From NCBI GenBank assembly GCA_951813535.1, contig OX638345.1, forward strand, positions 1,733,158 through 1,797,157: a DNA stretch of 64,000 nt, given 5' to 3'. Position numbers and translations under genes: made by a program. This DNA comes from an uncultured Dehalococcoidia bacterium (lineage in GTDB: Bacteria; Chloroflexota; Dehalococcoidia; Lucifugimonadales; UBA3495). How positions within the stretch are numbered: the stretch's first letter is position 1; each line of letters begins with the position of its first letter. Below are positions 31,805-41,510 of this stretch, piece by piece. Under the pieces are notes generated by a model. That model searched no databases, was not told the DNA's origin, and saw only the letters and a program-made list of their open reading frames with translations.

Positions 31805-32821
31805 CTAGTACTCGATGCTGTAGATCCGGGCCGCGTTGTCGTGGAACATGGCGGCCCGCTCGCTGGCTGAATAGCCTGACGTCATGCGCTTGAAAGCGTT
31901 GTACATAACGTTGTACGAGAAGGACACCTTGTCCGGCGGGAAGTTGCTCTCGAACAGACACCGGTCGGGTCCGAACTGGTCGATGCAGTAGGTGATGAGC
32001 GGGCCCATCTCCTCGGCCAGCTGTTCCGAGCCGATGGGTGTCGTCCGCGTGTGCCAGTCGAACCCGTACCGGGGCTGGCCCACCCCGCCCAATTTCATCA
32101 CCACATTGGGACACTGGGCCAGCGCGGCCACTCCCTCGCGCCACGCGGGCATCACCTCTTCGTCCCGGTTCCCGTAGGGGCCGACGCGGATCAAACCACC
32201 GATATGGTTGGACACGATGGTCAGGTCCGGCACAGCCCTCGCGAAGTCGACCAACTCGGCCAGCTGCGGGAAGTACACCACGTTCTCGTATACCAGACCG
32301 CGGTCGGCCAGCACTTTGGCCCCGGCCCGCAGCTGCGGGTCGGCGAGCTTGTGCTCGGTCGAACGGCTATCCAATTCGGGATGTGGGTCCCACCCGGTGT
32401 TGTACCGGATGCCGCGGAAGCGGTTGGGGCTGGCAGCCTGGAGGGCGTCGAGCACGCGGGCCACGTCGTCACCGAGGGCCAGGTCCGCGTTACCGATGAT
32501 GGCGGCCGCGGCCTTCGTCGGCCCGTAGAGGCCGGTGGCGCTGGCGGCGGCAATACCCTGCACGAACTCGACCTCGCCCACCGGCCGCAGCTCTTCCGGC
32601 CCGTCGGGCCGGTACATCGACCGAGCCTCCAGGAACACGGTGGAGCGCACGTTGTGTCCGCTGTTCACGTCCGCCGCCAGCTCATCCAGCAGGTAGCGGT
32701 GGTAGGGGACGCGGTCCATGCGAAAGTCCCAGAAGTGGTGGTGGGCATCGCAGATGGGCAGGTCGGGTTCGAGGGAAGGTTCGGGGGTGAGGGCCAGCCA
32801 GTCATTGTCTCCGTAAGGCAT
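31805..32821 (-). CDS. amidohydrolase family 2 protein
   Basis: The ATG at 32821 follows CACGGAG and gives 338 residues; a longer frame to 32905 lacks support. The amidohydrolase-2 barrel shows 'ICDAHHHFWD' (metal His pair), 'GIRYNTGWDPHP', 'VSNHIGGLIR' and 'CLFESNFPPDKVSFSY' (final metal Asp region reads E-S-N-F-P, as in this subgroup). Family members act as lactonases, decarboxylases or hydrolases on small carboxylic acids. It is followed upstream by an LLM flavin enzyme and an alpha/beta hydrolase on the same strand. Confidence 0.85.
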   Translation of the reverse strand: MPYGDNDWLALTPEPSLEPDLPICDAHHHFWDFRMDRVPYHRYLLDELAADVNSGHNVRSTVFLEARSMYRPDGPEELRPVGEVEFVQGIAAASATGLYGPTKAAAAIIGNADLALGDDVARVLDALQAASPNRFRGIRYNTGWDPHPELDSRSTEHKLADPQLRAGAKVLADRGLVYENVVYFPQLAELVDFARAVPDLTIVSNHIGGLIRVGPYGNRDEEVMPAWREGVAALAQCPNVVMKLGGVGQPRYGFDWHTRTTPIGSEQLAEEMGPLITYCIDQFGPDRCLFESNFPPDKVSFSYNVMYNAFKRMTSGYSASERAAMFHDNAARIYSIEY

Positions 32822-32925
32822 GGTTACGCTCCGTGTGGGGTGTGAAAGGAAAGCGGTTAGGGGATAGCAAACGGCCTCCCCCAAAGGTCTGGGAGAGGCG
32901 CGCATGCCAAGCGTATTGGTCGATA

Positions 32926-34215
32926 CTAATCGTCGGCGGTGACCTCGGCGGGTTGCGCTGTGTACGTTTGTGCCTCGTAGGGCTGGCCGGAGGCCGGATC
33001 CACCTCGAAGGGTCCGGGCAGATCCAGTTCCTTGGCCATTTCGCGGACGGCAGGGAGCACTTCCTGGCCCATGAGGCGCAGGCTGCGCATGGCGTCGTCG
33101 TGGGTCATCGCGCCGTCGCCGTCCCAGAAGAAGATGCTGCCGGGGCGGATGGTCTCCAGGACATGGCGGATCTTCGGGATCACGCTGTCCGGCGTGCCGG
33201 AAATGATGGTGTAGTCGTTGACCTGCTGCTCGTAGGGTCGGGACAGGACGCCGCCAGGACCGGCGCTTCCGCCGCGAGCCGCGGTGGCGACCGATGTGGT
33301 GGGCAGGACGCGACGTCGGGACGTCAGGCCGGGCAGGTGCAGCAGAGCCTGGTTGGTGGTGCCTTCGTTGCCGGCCAGGAACGGGTTGCTGGGCCCCTGC
33401 ACGTACTTGCGCCCGGTCTCCTCGGCCAACTCTTCCGTCTCATCGACGTGGACCTTCCACAGGTAGCCGATGTTCTGCGGGCCGGACTCGTAGCCCAGCT
33501 CGGCGGCCGTGTCGTGGTAGATCTGGAAGGCCTGCTTGGTGGGTTCCATCTCTGTGGCAAGCATGATGTAGGGGATGCGCTGCTCGGCGGCCCACACCAG
33601 GGAGTCACGGGAGACCACGCCGGGCAGCCAGATGGGCGGGTGCGGCTTCTGGTAGGGTCGTACCCACGGGTTCACGTGGCGGAAGTGGAAATGCTTGCCC
33701 TCCCAGCGGAAAGGTCCCGGCGTGGTCCACGCCTTGACGATCAGCTCGTGCGCTTCCTTGAACCGTTCCCAGTTGTAGTGCGGCTCGATGTTGTGGGCGA
33801 CACTCTCGCGGCCGGTGCCCCGCACCCAGCCGGAAACGAGGCGGCCGTGGGAGATCATGTCGATCATGGACAGCTGTTCGACGAGCCACAGTGGGTCGTC
33901 CCACAGGGGCAGGATGTTGCCCAGCAGGACGATCTTGGCGCGGTTTGTGATGCGGGCGAGGATCGACGCTTCGACGTTCATCGCGCCGCCCATGCAGAAC
34001 GGCGTGCTGTGATGCTCATTGAGCATCAGGCCGTCGAAGCCCATCTCCTCGGCGTAGATCTTCTCGTCCAGGTAGCGGTTGTAGAGGCTGGCCCCCAACT
34101 CGGCATCGTAGATTTCGTTGCTGACGTTGAGATCCATGATTGACTTGCCGGTGGCGCCAAAATACCCGGACTTGGGGTCCTGGTACGGCCTTTCGGTGAA
34201 ATATCCAATGAACAT
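32926..34215 (-). CDS. LLM-class (luciferase-like) flavin-dependent monooxygenase
   Basis: This 429-residue TIM-barrel protein has the bacterial-luciferase-like signatures 'EEMGFDGLMLNEHHSTP', 'LGNILPLWDDPLWLVEQLSM', 'DMISHGRLVSGWVRGTGRES' and 'NWERFKEAHELIVKAW'. It uses FMNH2 or F420 to oxidise an organic substrate. A separate flavin reductase is not visible here. A glycine/alanine-rich insert (about residues 300-335) is unusual for the family. Adjacent hydrolases suggest Baeyer-Villiger-type or similar oxidation followed by ester cleavage. Confidence 0.87.
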   Translation of the reverse strand: MFIGYFTERPYQDPKSGYFGATGKSIMDLNVSNEIYDAELGASLYNRYLDEKIYAEEMGFDGLMLNEHHSTPFCMGGAMNVEASILARITNRAKIVLLGNILPLWDDPLWLVEQLSMIDMISHGRLVSGWVRGTGRESVAHNIEPHYNWERFKEAHELIVKAWTTPGPFRWEGKHFHFRHVNPWVRPYQKPHPPIWLPGVVSRDSLVWAAEQRIPYIMLATEMEPTKQAFQIYHDTAAELGYESGPQNIGYLWKVHVDETEELAEETGRKYVQGPSNPFLAGNEGTTNQALLHLPGLTSRRRVLPTTSVATAARGGSAGPGGVLSRPYEQQVNDYTIISGTPDSVIPKIRHVLETIRPGSIFFWDGDGAMTHDDAMRSLRLMGQEVLPAVREMAKELDLPGPFEVDPASGQPYEAQTYTAQPAEVTADD

Positions 34216-34271
34216 GATCGCTTTCCTCCCGGGTCCGGCTACGCGCGAATTTTACCATAACGCGTGAAGCG

Positions 34272-35072
34272 CTAAGACGATAGAAACTCCCTGACCAGGG
34301 CCACGAATTCGTCCGTCTTTTCCAACTCGGGACGATGTCCGCAAGAGTCAAAGATGTCAAGGCGTGAGCCGGGAATGGACTCATGGTAGGTCTGCCCGGC
34401 GGACACCGGGACGATGTTGTCCTGCTGGCCCCAGATGATCTGAGTGGGCACCCGCTTCAGCCGGTGCACCAGGTGGGGGAGGCCCAGGGAGTGCATGTAG
34501 GGCCGCCAGCTGAGGCGGCACGCCTCTTCCCGCGCCACGGCCCAGGCTTCGGCAAGTTCCGCGGAGGGCTCTTCGGGACAAACCTGCCGGTATTCGGGAG
34601 CGGTTCCGGGATCGTGGAAGCCAACGGTTAGAAATTCCTCGGCGACCACCAGGAACAAATCAAAGATTTCTCCGGTGGGAGGCCGGATGCCTGCCGGCGC
34701 AACCAGTACCAGTTTCTGGAAGAGGTCGGGAGACATCGACGCCATTTCCGCGGCCAGCCAACCACCCAGCGAGAAGCCCATCAAGTTCACTGGCCCGAGA
34801 TCCAGGTCGTCCAGCGCCTCCAGGTACCATCCGGCCAGGTCCCGCATGTTCATCACCCATTCCTGTCGCTCGGTCGCGCCGAAGCCGGGATGGGAAGGGA
34901 TGTACAGGCTGAAGTCCCGGGCAAGGGCCTCGTGATATCGAAGCTGGCCGTGGTGCCCGAATTCGTCGTGGAGGATGAGCAGGGGTGCGCCGCTGCCGCC
35001 CGTGACCATTTGCAGTTGAACTCCCGCGGCTTCCACGGTTTGTTCGGTCCATGCCTGGGTGCCTGTCGTCAT
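34272..35072 (-). CDS. alpha/beta hydrolase
   Basis: The ATG at 35072 has AAGGAGGG 9 bases upstream, giving 266 residues. Catalytic residues are visible: the nucleophile Ser in 'LMGFSLGGWLA', Asp in 'IIWGQQDNIVPV' and His in 'DSCGHRPELEKTDEF'. The oxyanion region reads 'LILHDEFGHHG', with His-Asp-Glu in place of HGG, which is uncommon. It probably cleaves an ester or C-C bond of a product made by the LLM monooxygenase next to it (56 bases apart, same strand). Substrate unknown. Confidence 0.85.
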   Translation of the reverse strand: MTTGTQAWTEQTVEAAGVQLQMVTGGSGAPLLILHDEFGHHGQLRYHEALARDFSLYIPSHPGFGATERQEWVMNMRDLAGWYLEALDDLDLGPVNLMGFSLGGWLAAEMASMSPDLFQKLVLVAPAGIRPPTGEIFDLFLVVAEEFLTVGFHDPGTAPEYRQVCPEEPSAELAEAWAVAREEACRLSWRPYMHSLGLPHLVHRLKRVPTQIIWGQQDNIVPVSAGQTYHESIPGSRLDIFDSCGHRPELEKTDEFVALVREFLSS

Positions 35073-35094
35073 TTGCCATGCCCTCCTTGGTATC

Positions 35095-35614
35095 CGGCAG
35101 GTTGGAGTGAACGCGCGGCCATGATAGCACGGGGACGGGCAGCAGTCGGGGCGACCGTACGCTGCCCATGCTCGCGAATAGGCGGACGTGCCACTGTGGA
35201 TACAGGCCCAAATCAGCTTGTTGGGAAGGAAGCCGAAACATTTGTGGCACGGTCTCGCGAACCCACGGTTGCGGATTGCACCCTTGCAACGGAGGGCAGT
35301 GCGACCGCTGGAATGAACCGTTTGACGGGGTATGGGCCGCTGGGTACACTCGGCGGATATGCCAAGTGGGCGCGTCCCAGGGCGACCGGGCCTGGTCTGA
35401 GCCCTTCCCCAGCGGCGGTTCCGCCAGGATGTACACGCCGAGTCCTGCGACGTGTCGCTGGCGTGGGACGCTCCGGCGGAGTAGTTTGTGAGGGTCTGGT
35501 TGGGAATCGGGCTGGAGCGGCCGAACCGTTGATCAACAACCGGGGCGACTGACGCGGGACTGGTCCCGCGATGCGTCGCACTGGTATGCAACGGCCAGCT
35601 CTCGGTGTCGAGCA
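35095..35614. other. 520-bp gap without a recognised gene
   Basis: It lies between a minus-strand hydrolase and a plus-strand MFS gene, so it should contain both promoters. Several short open frames exist, but none has a start signal or recognisable product. No repeat or hairpin stands out. Confidence 0.5.
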
Positions 35615-36952
35615 ATGACCAACGTAACCGTCTGGCGGACAAGGCTGGCCCACGCCCTGCCCTTCTACTACGGCTGGGTAATCGTGGTGAACGGGGTGGC
35701 GGTGAGCCTGTCCACCCGAACGGTGATGGCGGTTGCGACCCTTTCCGTGTTCGTTGTTCCGATGACCCAATCCATGGGTTGGTCGGTGGGGATGTTCTCC
35801 GGAGCGGTCAGCCTGGGAGGCCTGGTTGCGGTTTTCGTGTCGCCCATCGTGGGGAGATGGCTGGACAGGTACGGGGCAGGTGTCATCCTGGGGACGGGTT
35901 CATTTGCCACCGGGGCGCTGGCGATTGGGCTGGCCTTCGTTACTCATCCGCTGGCCTTCTATTTCCTGTATGTTCCGGGGCGGATGATCTTCTCCGGCCC
36001 GATGGAGATCGGGCTCCCCACGGCTGTCAGCAACTGGTTCATCCGACGGCGTCCGATGGGGCTGGCCGTTGATGCCGTCGGTAAGGGGGCCGGCCTGGCC
36101 ATCGTGCCCTGGGCGATGCAGCTGATCATCACCGGGTTTGACTGGCGCACGGCGTGGGTTACCCTGGGGATTCTGACGTTCGCGCTGGGGGTCGTTCCAT
36201 CCCTGTTGCTGGTGGCTCGGCGGCCGGAGGATATGGGACTGGAACCTGACCCGGCGCCGGCGCGGGAAGACCCAGCCAAACGGGATACCGAGGCTGCCAA
36301 AGACTCCGGCGACTCGGGTAGCTTCGCCGAGACCAACTTCACGGTGGGGCAGGCGTTGCGAACGCGGGCATTCTGGATTTTGGCGATCTTTTCCGGCGCC
36401 GGGATGATGGTTCAGGCGGGGGTGAGCCTGCACCAGGTCTCTCACTACATCAGCCAGGGTGTTGATCCGCGATTTGCCGCGATGAGCGCCAGCACATTCG
36501 CCCTGGCGCAGATGCCGGCGAGCCTCTTCTGGGCGGCCGTGGCGCGGCGGATGCCCATCCGGTTCCTGATGATGTTCGCGGCGTTCGTGGTGGCGATTGC
36601 CACTGCGGGGACGGTGATTAGCGACTCGGTGCTGCCGGAGCTAATCTCGGCGGCGGGAGTCGGGTTCGGCGTGGGTGGCTTGCACCTGCTGATCCGGCTG
36701 GTGTGGGCGGACTACTACGGACGGCAGAACCTCGGGACGATCCGCGGGCTGACCATGTCGGTGCAGGTGGGCGGACAGGCGCTGGGGCCGGTGATCGCCG
36801 GGTTCATGTTCGACTATCTCGACAGCTACCGGATCCCGTTTGCGTTCTTCGCGGTGGCAGTGTTCCTGGCCGGGATCATGGCGCTGGCGGCCAAGCCGCC
36901 ACCGGCTCCGCCTCTGCAACCTTCGAGGGAACCCGTGGGTGTTTCGGGCTAA
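35615..36952 (+). CDS. MFS transporter, monocarboxylate/oxalate-formate type
   Basis: This 445-residue protein has 12 predicted membrane segments, with a hydrophilic central loop (about 205-245) rich in Asp, Pro and Ala. 'PFYYGWVIVVNGVAV' at the N-terminus, 'GRWLDRYGAGVIL' (motif A) and 'WADYYGRQNLGTIRGLTMSV' near TM10 are typical of the OFA/MCT-like group. It probably imports small carboxylates for the catabolic island. A similar but divergent transporter faces it at 37061. Confidence 0.87.
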   Translation: MTNVTVWRTRLAHALPFYYGWVIVVNGVAVSLSTRTVMAVATLSVFVVPMTQSMGWSVGMFSGAVSLGGLVAVFVSPIVGRWLDRYGAGVILGTGSFATGALAIGLAFVTHPLAFYFLYVPGRMIFSGPMEIGLPTAVSNWFIRRRPMGLAVDAVGKGAGLAIVPWAMQLIITGFDWRTAWVTLGILTFALGVVPSLLLVARRPEDMGLEPDPAPAREDPAKRDTEAAKDSGDSGSFAETNFTVGQALRTRAFWILAIFSGAGMMVQAGVSLHQVSHYISQGVDPRFAAMSASTFALAQMPASLFWAAVARRMPIRFLMMFAAFVVAIATAGTVISDSVLPELISAAGVGFGVGGLHLLIRLVWADYYGRQNLGTIRGLTMSVQVGGQALGPVIAGFMFDYLDSYRIPFAFFAVAVFLAGIMALAAKPPPAPPLQPSREPVGVSG

Positions 36953-37060
36953 TCCGGCCGGCAACCTCCTGGAATGGGAGGTTGGCCATACCCCGGGCTG
37001 CCGGACTACTGCCCTGTAGAAACTCAGGTGACTGGGCTTGCTTTTGCGTCCAGCCACCGG

Positions 37061-38434
37061 TCACGAAGCCGCGGGCGAGGTTTGTCCCTCCGCCGGCAGG
37101 GATTCTTCCCAATCGGGGATCAGGACGCGCGAGGACGATTCCAGCAACAGGATGAAGACGACTCCGGCGAGACTGGCGACGATCGAGATGATCCAGGCGA
37201 GGTCGTAGGAACCTCCCCCAACGTCGATGAAGCCAAGGAACCGCATCGGGGCTTCGGCGTTGCGGAAGTCGTAGACCACGCCGCCGATGAGTCCTCCTAA
37301 CGCCATGCCGAAGCCGGAGCCGAGGTGCTGAAATCCAAAAATGGACCGAACCGGACCCATGCCATAGTACTGGCGGTTGGCGATGAGGAAGGCGGACATT
37401 TCCCCGCCGAAGCCGATGCCGAAGAGGACGGCGAACAGGTAGAACTCCCATGCGCTCTGGGCCCAGAAGAGCATTATGACCGTAACCCCCTGTAGGAAGT
37501 AGGGCAGGATCATCGTTACCTTGGCGCCCCAGCGATCGGCAAGGATGGGAATGAACAGCCGGCTGCTGACGCTGGCCATGGTGTAGATGGTGACGGTCCA
37601 GGCTGCCGCCGTGAGGGACAATCCCTGCTCGGTGGCGAAGAAGACGACGTGCCAGATGACGATGGCGTGGCCCATGCAGCCGAGGAAGTGGATGAAGGGG
37701 AGGTTCCAGAAGGCCCGCGTCCGACGGGCATGCTGCATGAAGACCTTGCTGCGCAACTTGGCGGTTGCGGCATTGACCGGTGCGGGCACCGGGTCGTCGT
37801 CGGTAGCTCCCAGGGGCTTCATCCCACGGTCGGCGGGGTCGCTATGGAAGAAGAACAACAGCGAGAACAGGATCACTCCACCCACGGCGGCGATTATCCA
37901 GAACCCGACCTGCCATCCGGTCAGGGCCACCAGCAGCGCCAATCCTGGAGCAGTGACTGATGCTCCCATGCCTCCGATGGACTGCTGGATACCCACGGCG
38001 ACGCCGAGCCTCCTCTTGAACCAGGCGGCGACCGTGGTGGGAATGTTGACGGTGAAGAGGGCTTGGGCCAATCCCAACAGCAGGCTGTAATAGATGTAAA
38101 GCTGCCAGAGTTGGTCCACGGTGCTGAGGAGCAGCATCCCGGCCACGTAAAGGGCGGCCGCGACAAACAGGGACGGCCGCGCCCCGTAGCGGTCGCCGAC
38201 CCATCCCGAGACCGGAGAAAGGAGGGCGCTGGCGAGGCTGCGGAAGACCTGGGCCAGAACGATGGCGGTGACGCCCCAGGCGAAGTCGGTCTGAAGGACC
38301 ACGAGGATGACGGCGAAGGCCTGGCTGACAAAATTGGCGGTGACCCGGAGCATGGTTCCCATTCCCACCACGAGCCAAGCGTAGTGGTACCGCCCCCGCA
38401 GGTAGTTCATCCGGTCCGACAGGTCGATATTCAA
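37061..38434 (-). CDS. MFS transporter, second monocarboxylate-type copy
   Basis: This 457-residue protein starts at TTG 38434 after GGAGAG; ATG 38410 is an alternative. Twelve membrane segments are split by a charged loop near 205-235. 'SGWVGDRYGARPSLFV' (motif A) and 'GEMSAFLIANRQYYGMGPVR' are visible. It resembles the neighbour at 35615 in overall layout and is convergent with it. The two may be distant paralogues or import related acids. Confidence 0.86.
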   Translation of the reverse strand: MNIDLSDRMNYLRGRYHYAWLVVGMGTMLRVTANFVSQAFAVILVVLQTDFAWGVTAIVLAQVFRSLASALLSPVSGWVGDRYGARPSLFVAAALYVAGMLLLSTVDQLWQLYIYYSLLLGLAQALFTVNIPTTVAAWFKRRLGVAVGIQQSIGGMGASVTAPGLALLVALTGWQVGFWIIAAVGGVILFSLLFFFHSDPADRGMKPLGATDDDPVPAPVNAATAKLRSKVFMQHARRTRAFWNLPFIHFLGCMGHAIVIWHVVFFATEQGLSLTAAAWTVTIYTMASVSSRLFIPILADRWGAKVTMILPYFLQGVTVIMLFWAQSAWEFYLFAVLFGIGFGGEMSAFLIANRQYYGMGPVRSIFGFQHLGSGFGMALGGLIGGVVYDFRNAEAPMRFLGFIDVGGGSYDLAWIISIVASLAGVVFILLLESSSRVLIPDWEESLPAEGQTSPAAS

Positions 38435-38608
38435 ACCGAATCACTCTCCATCATCAGGAATCAGGATGAGTCGTCGTGAGCCGGGCCGGAACTCGTCAGC
38501 AAGGCGGGGCGCAAAACGGGGCATCCGCAATCGAAGCATTGTAACCACGCCAGGGTCAGGTGGCAACTTGACCCAACCCTCATGCGTACCCAGTTTGGCG
38601 GCGGGAAA

Positions 38609-38720
38609 CGTCAGAATAAGGATTTTCAAAATTCAGGGATTATCGGGATTGGAACCGTCGCGTGAGGGACATCTCCCAATCCTGCCAAATCATGAAATCC
38701 CGTAAATCTTGATTCTGACG
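38609..38720. repeat. 112-bp imperfect inverted repeat
   Basis: Arms at 38609-38652 and 38676-38720 are imperfect inverted copies (about 44 bases each, beginning CGTCAGAAT) around a 23-base loop. They contain repeated GGATT/AATCC blocks, a pattern found in dispersed palindromic repeats of many bacteria. The rest of the gap (38435-38901) shows nothing else. Confidence 0.65.
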
Positions 38721-38901
38721 ATTTACCAAACTGGGTACGCGTGAGGACCCAACCGAGGAGCAGAGCATTCGCATTTGAGACTATCGTAACAACCCTTGGC
38801 AGCCCGCAGCGGGGGTTGCCGGAAGCACAGCCGGAGTTGCGCCTAGCAGACCGTCTGAGGATTAACCACGATGGATTGGAGAAGGTTGATTTTGGGAAGG
38901 A

Positions 38902-39726
38902 TCATGCCACGGACACAGTGGGAGATCCCGGGTCTGCGGTCAGGACACCGTAGCGGAAGAGCTTGAGCAGGTTGTGGGTGGTGCGGATCAGGGACCATTC
39001 CCCGTTGATGTTCTCCAAACCCCTCAACAGGAACGGCCGGAAGCCTCCACCCTGCTTGATCTGGCCGAAGACCGGCTCCACGGTCTCCATGCGCAGGGTG
39101 TAACGCTGCCGACCACGCTTGGTCTGCAACTTGCGGCGCATCCGGTCTCCGAGCGACAGATGCCCGAGGATGCGTCCTCGGGGCGCCGACGGCGGTTGGT
39201 GTCCGTGGCGGGTCTTCTCCGGCGCGATGAATGGGTCCACCCCCAAGGCGTGGAGATCGGCGACGGCTTGAGCCGAGTAGTAACCGGCGTCAGCGTATGC
39301 TTCTTTGGGCGCCGCGCCGATGTTGTCGATGGTCTCCTCCAGCATTGCCACCGCCGGCTGCTTGTCCGATGCCTGGTTGGTGGCTCGGGCCGCCACGATC
39401 ACCTGATGCTCATGATCGACCACCGCCCGGCAGTTGTAAGCCTGCAGGAAGTCCCAGCCGCCCGGCCCGGGCATGATGCGGGACTGGGGGTCAGTGAAGT
39501 TGCGCTGGGCCTTGTCGTCGGGCACCCCAGGATGATCCTTGCCCTCCTCTGCCGCCCGCTCCGCCTGCGCCTGCGCCTCGGCTTCCAAGGCAGCCATGGC
39601 CTCGCGGATATTCTCCAACTTGCCCTCCCGAAAGGCCAACTCCTCCGGTAACTCATCACCGCGCTTGTCCCGGCCATACTGGCGGCCTTCCTCCTCATCC
39701 ACTTCCTGGGACTCTACGGGGTTCAC
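38902..39726 (-). pseudogene. IS1182-type transposase, 5' truncated
   Basis: About 274 residues match the C-terminal half of an IS1182-type transposase: 'YGRDKRGDELPEELAFREGK' with the long E/A-rich helix, 'NFTDPQSRIMPG' and 'AYNCRAVVD' (catalytic region), 'AYADAGYYSAQ', then 'QIKQGGGFRPFLLRGLENI' (Glu region) and a normal end. The N-terminal half is missing and the upstream sequence is unrelated after about 39700. No terminal repeats were found, so it is a remnant. Confidence 0.75.
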
Positions 39727-40289
39727 GGCCCATCTGCGTTTTCGGTAGCGGGTTGCCGTTGGGGTGTTCCTGGAACTGTGGCGGGTGGGGCCGGAACGCT
39801 ATGACGAACTGAAGGGGCCTGACTGTAGGCCGCTGAGTATGAAATCACCGACTCGGGACCGCTACCGGGCATCGGCCAAGAGCGAGAAATGCCGGATTCC
39901 GTATGAGATTACTCCCGCGACCAGCCACCACCGCAGGCATGGCATCGGCTTGCCAAGCGCCGGGCCAGCCCCTATTGGAGGAAATCTCGGGTTCCGCGTA
40001 ACCATCCGCCAGCACGCGCCGGATTTCCCGCTGAAAGCCGGCGTCTCCGTTCACGCCGCACTTGCGCAATGGCTTGAGTCAGTCCATTATGTTTCCGACC
40101 ACCGTCGTTCTCCTTGTTCTGGCTAGTGACCGTCGGGCAAGGATGATGCGGTGGTTTGATTTTGTCCCCACTTGGAAGAAGTCGGGCGAAAGCCGAACCC
40201 GACCTTCCGCCAAATCGTCGAAACGCCAGAGGGCGACCCCGGGATCCATCCCGCTGGTCTGCCTGGACGAGGACTAACATTGATCTGAC
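39727..40289. other. 560-bp gap before the desaturase gene
   Basis: No gene is recognised. Short frames here lack ribosome binding sites. It contains the broken edge of the IS1182 remnant and should hold the desaturase promoter. Confidence 0.45.
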
Positions 40290-41390
40290 ATGCAGGATTT
40301 CACCAACTCCGAAACCACTCGTACCACAACCCAGCAAAGGATGCCGGCGGACGCGGTGGCCGAATTCGCGGAACTACCTCGCCTGATTCGTGAACACGGA
40401 CTGCTGGATCGGCAGCTCCGCTACTACACCATCAAGATGCTCTCCACGTTGGCGATGTTCGCCCTGAGCATCGCCCTTCTTATCGTGGTGGACAACTTCT
40501 GGTTCCAGATCGCCAACGCCGCATTCCTGGCCTTTGTGTTCGGGCAAATCGGCTACATCGGCCATGACGCCGGACACCAGGGAGTATGTCGATCGGTTCG
40601 CGGGAACCGGCTCATCGGATACGGCGTCTGCTCGCTGCTGGGCATGAGCCAGTCCTGGTGGCTTACCCAGCACAACCAGCACCACCGCTCTCCCAACGAC
40701 CTTGATGACGACCCTCATACCATGATCCCGGTATTGGCCTTCTCGGAAGAAAAGGCCAGCGACATCCGGGACGTCCGGCGGTTTCTGGTGGCGTACCAGG
40801 CCTTCTACTTCGTACCGATCCTGACGTTGGAGAGCATGGCCCTGCGGTTTTCCAGCGCTCAGTTCCTGGTCGGGGCACGCCGGCCCGGGACCTACCTCCC
40901 GGAATTGGGGCTGATGGCGTTGCACTTTGCGCTGTACTTCGGGCTGTTGCTCTATGCGCTCAACCCATGGCAGGCATTGGTCTTCGCCCTGATTCACCAG
41001 GCTCTGTTCGGGTTGTACTACGGGCTGGTGTTCGCCCCGAACCACAAGGGGATGTTGATTCTGGACAAGGACAATCCGCTGGATTTCGTGCGAACCCAGG
41101 TACTGACCACCCGCAACGTCAAGCCAAATTTCCTGGTCGACTTTCTTTACGGCGGGCTGAACTACCAGATTGAGCACCACCTGTTCACCATGATTCCAAG
41201 GAACAGATTGGGAAAGGCCAGGCCGATTGTCCAGGAGTTCTGCCGGCAGCGGGGTATCCCCTATTACGAAACTGGCACATTAACCTCGTACCGGGAGATT
41301 CTCAGCCACATGCACCAGGTTTCGGCCGTTCTCAGAAATGGCTTGAAAACTGCCGGCGAAGATCGGAAGCTGCGATCCTCCCACGGTTAG
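40290..41390 (+). CDS. membrane fatty acid desaturase
   Basis: This 366-residue integral membrane di-iron enzyme has three histidine boxes: 'HDAGH' (near residue 94), 'HNQHH' (near 128) and 'QIEHH' (near 292). The QxxHH third box is typical of acyl-lipid and front-end-type desaturases. Hydrophobic pairs at about 48-90 and 210-255 form the membrane hairpins. It inserts a double bond into a fatty acyl chain and adjusts membrane fluidity. An ATG at 40290 is used; M18 is a possible later start. It is a single gene with no electron-transfer partner nearby. Confidence 0.88.
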   Translation: MQDFTNSETTRTTTQQRMPADAVAEFAELPRLIREHGLLDRQLRYYTIKMLSTLAMFALSIALLIVVDNFWFQIANAAFLAFVFGQIGYIGHDAGHQGVCRSVRGNRLIGYGVCSLLGMSQSWWLTQHNQHHRSPNDLDDDPHTMIPVLAFSEEKASDIRDVRRFLVAYQAFYFVPILTLESMALRFSSAQFLVGARRPGTYLPELGLMALHFALYFGLLLYALNPWQALVFALIHQALFGLYYGLVFAPNHKGMLILDKDNPLDFVRTQVLTTRNVKPNFLVDFLYGGLNYQIEHHLFTMIPRNRLGKARPIVQEFCRQRGIPYYETGTLTSYREILSHMHQVSAVLRNGLKTAGEDRKLRSSHG

Positions 41391-41510
41391 GTCCGGCATC
41401 AACGCCAACGCACTGCACTGCTCAAAATCCCGTGCCGCAAACCGCAGACCGCCCGGTCGGAACCAACGTGCAGCCAGTCCTCAGACTCTCCGCGGGCCGA
41501 GGGTCCAAAA

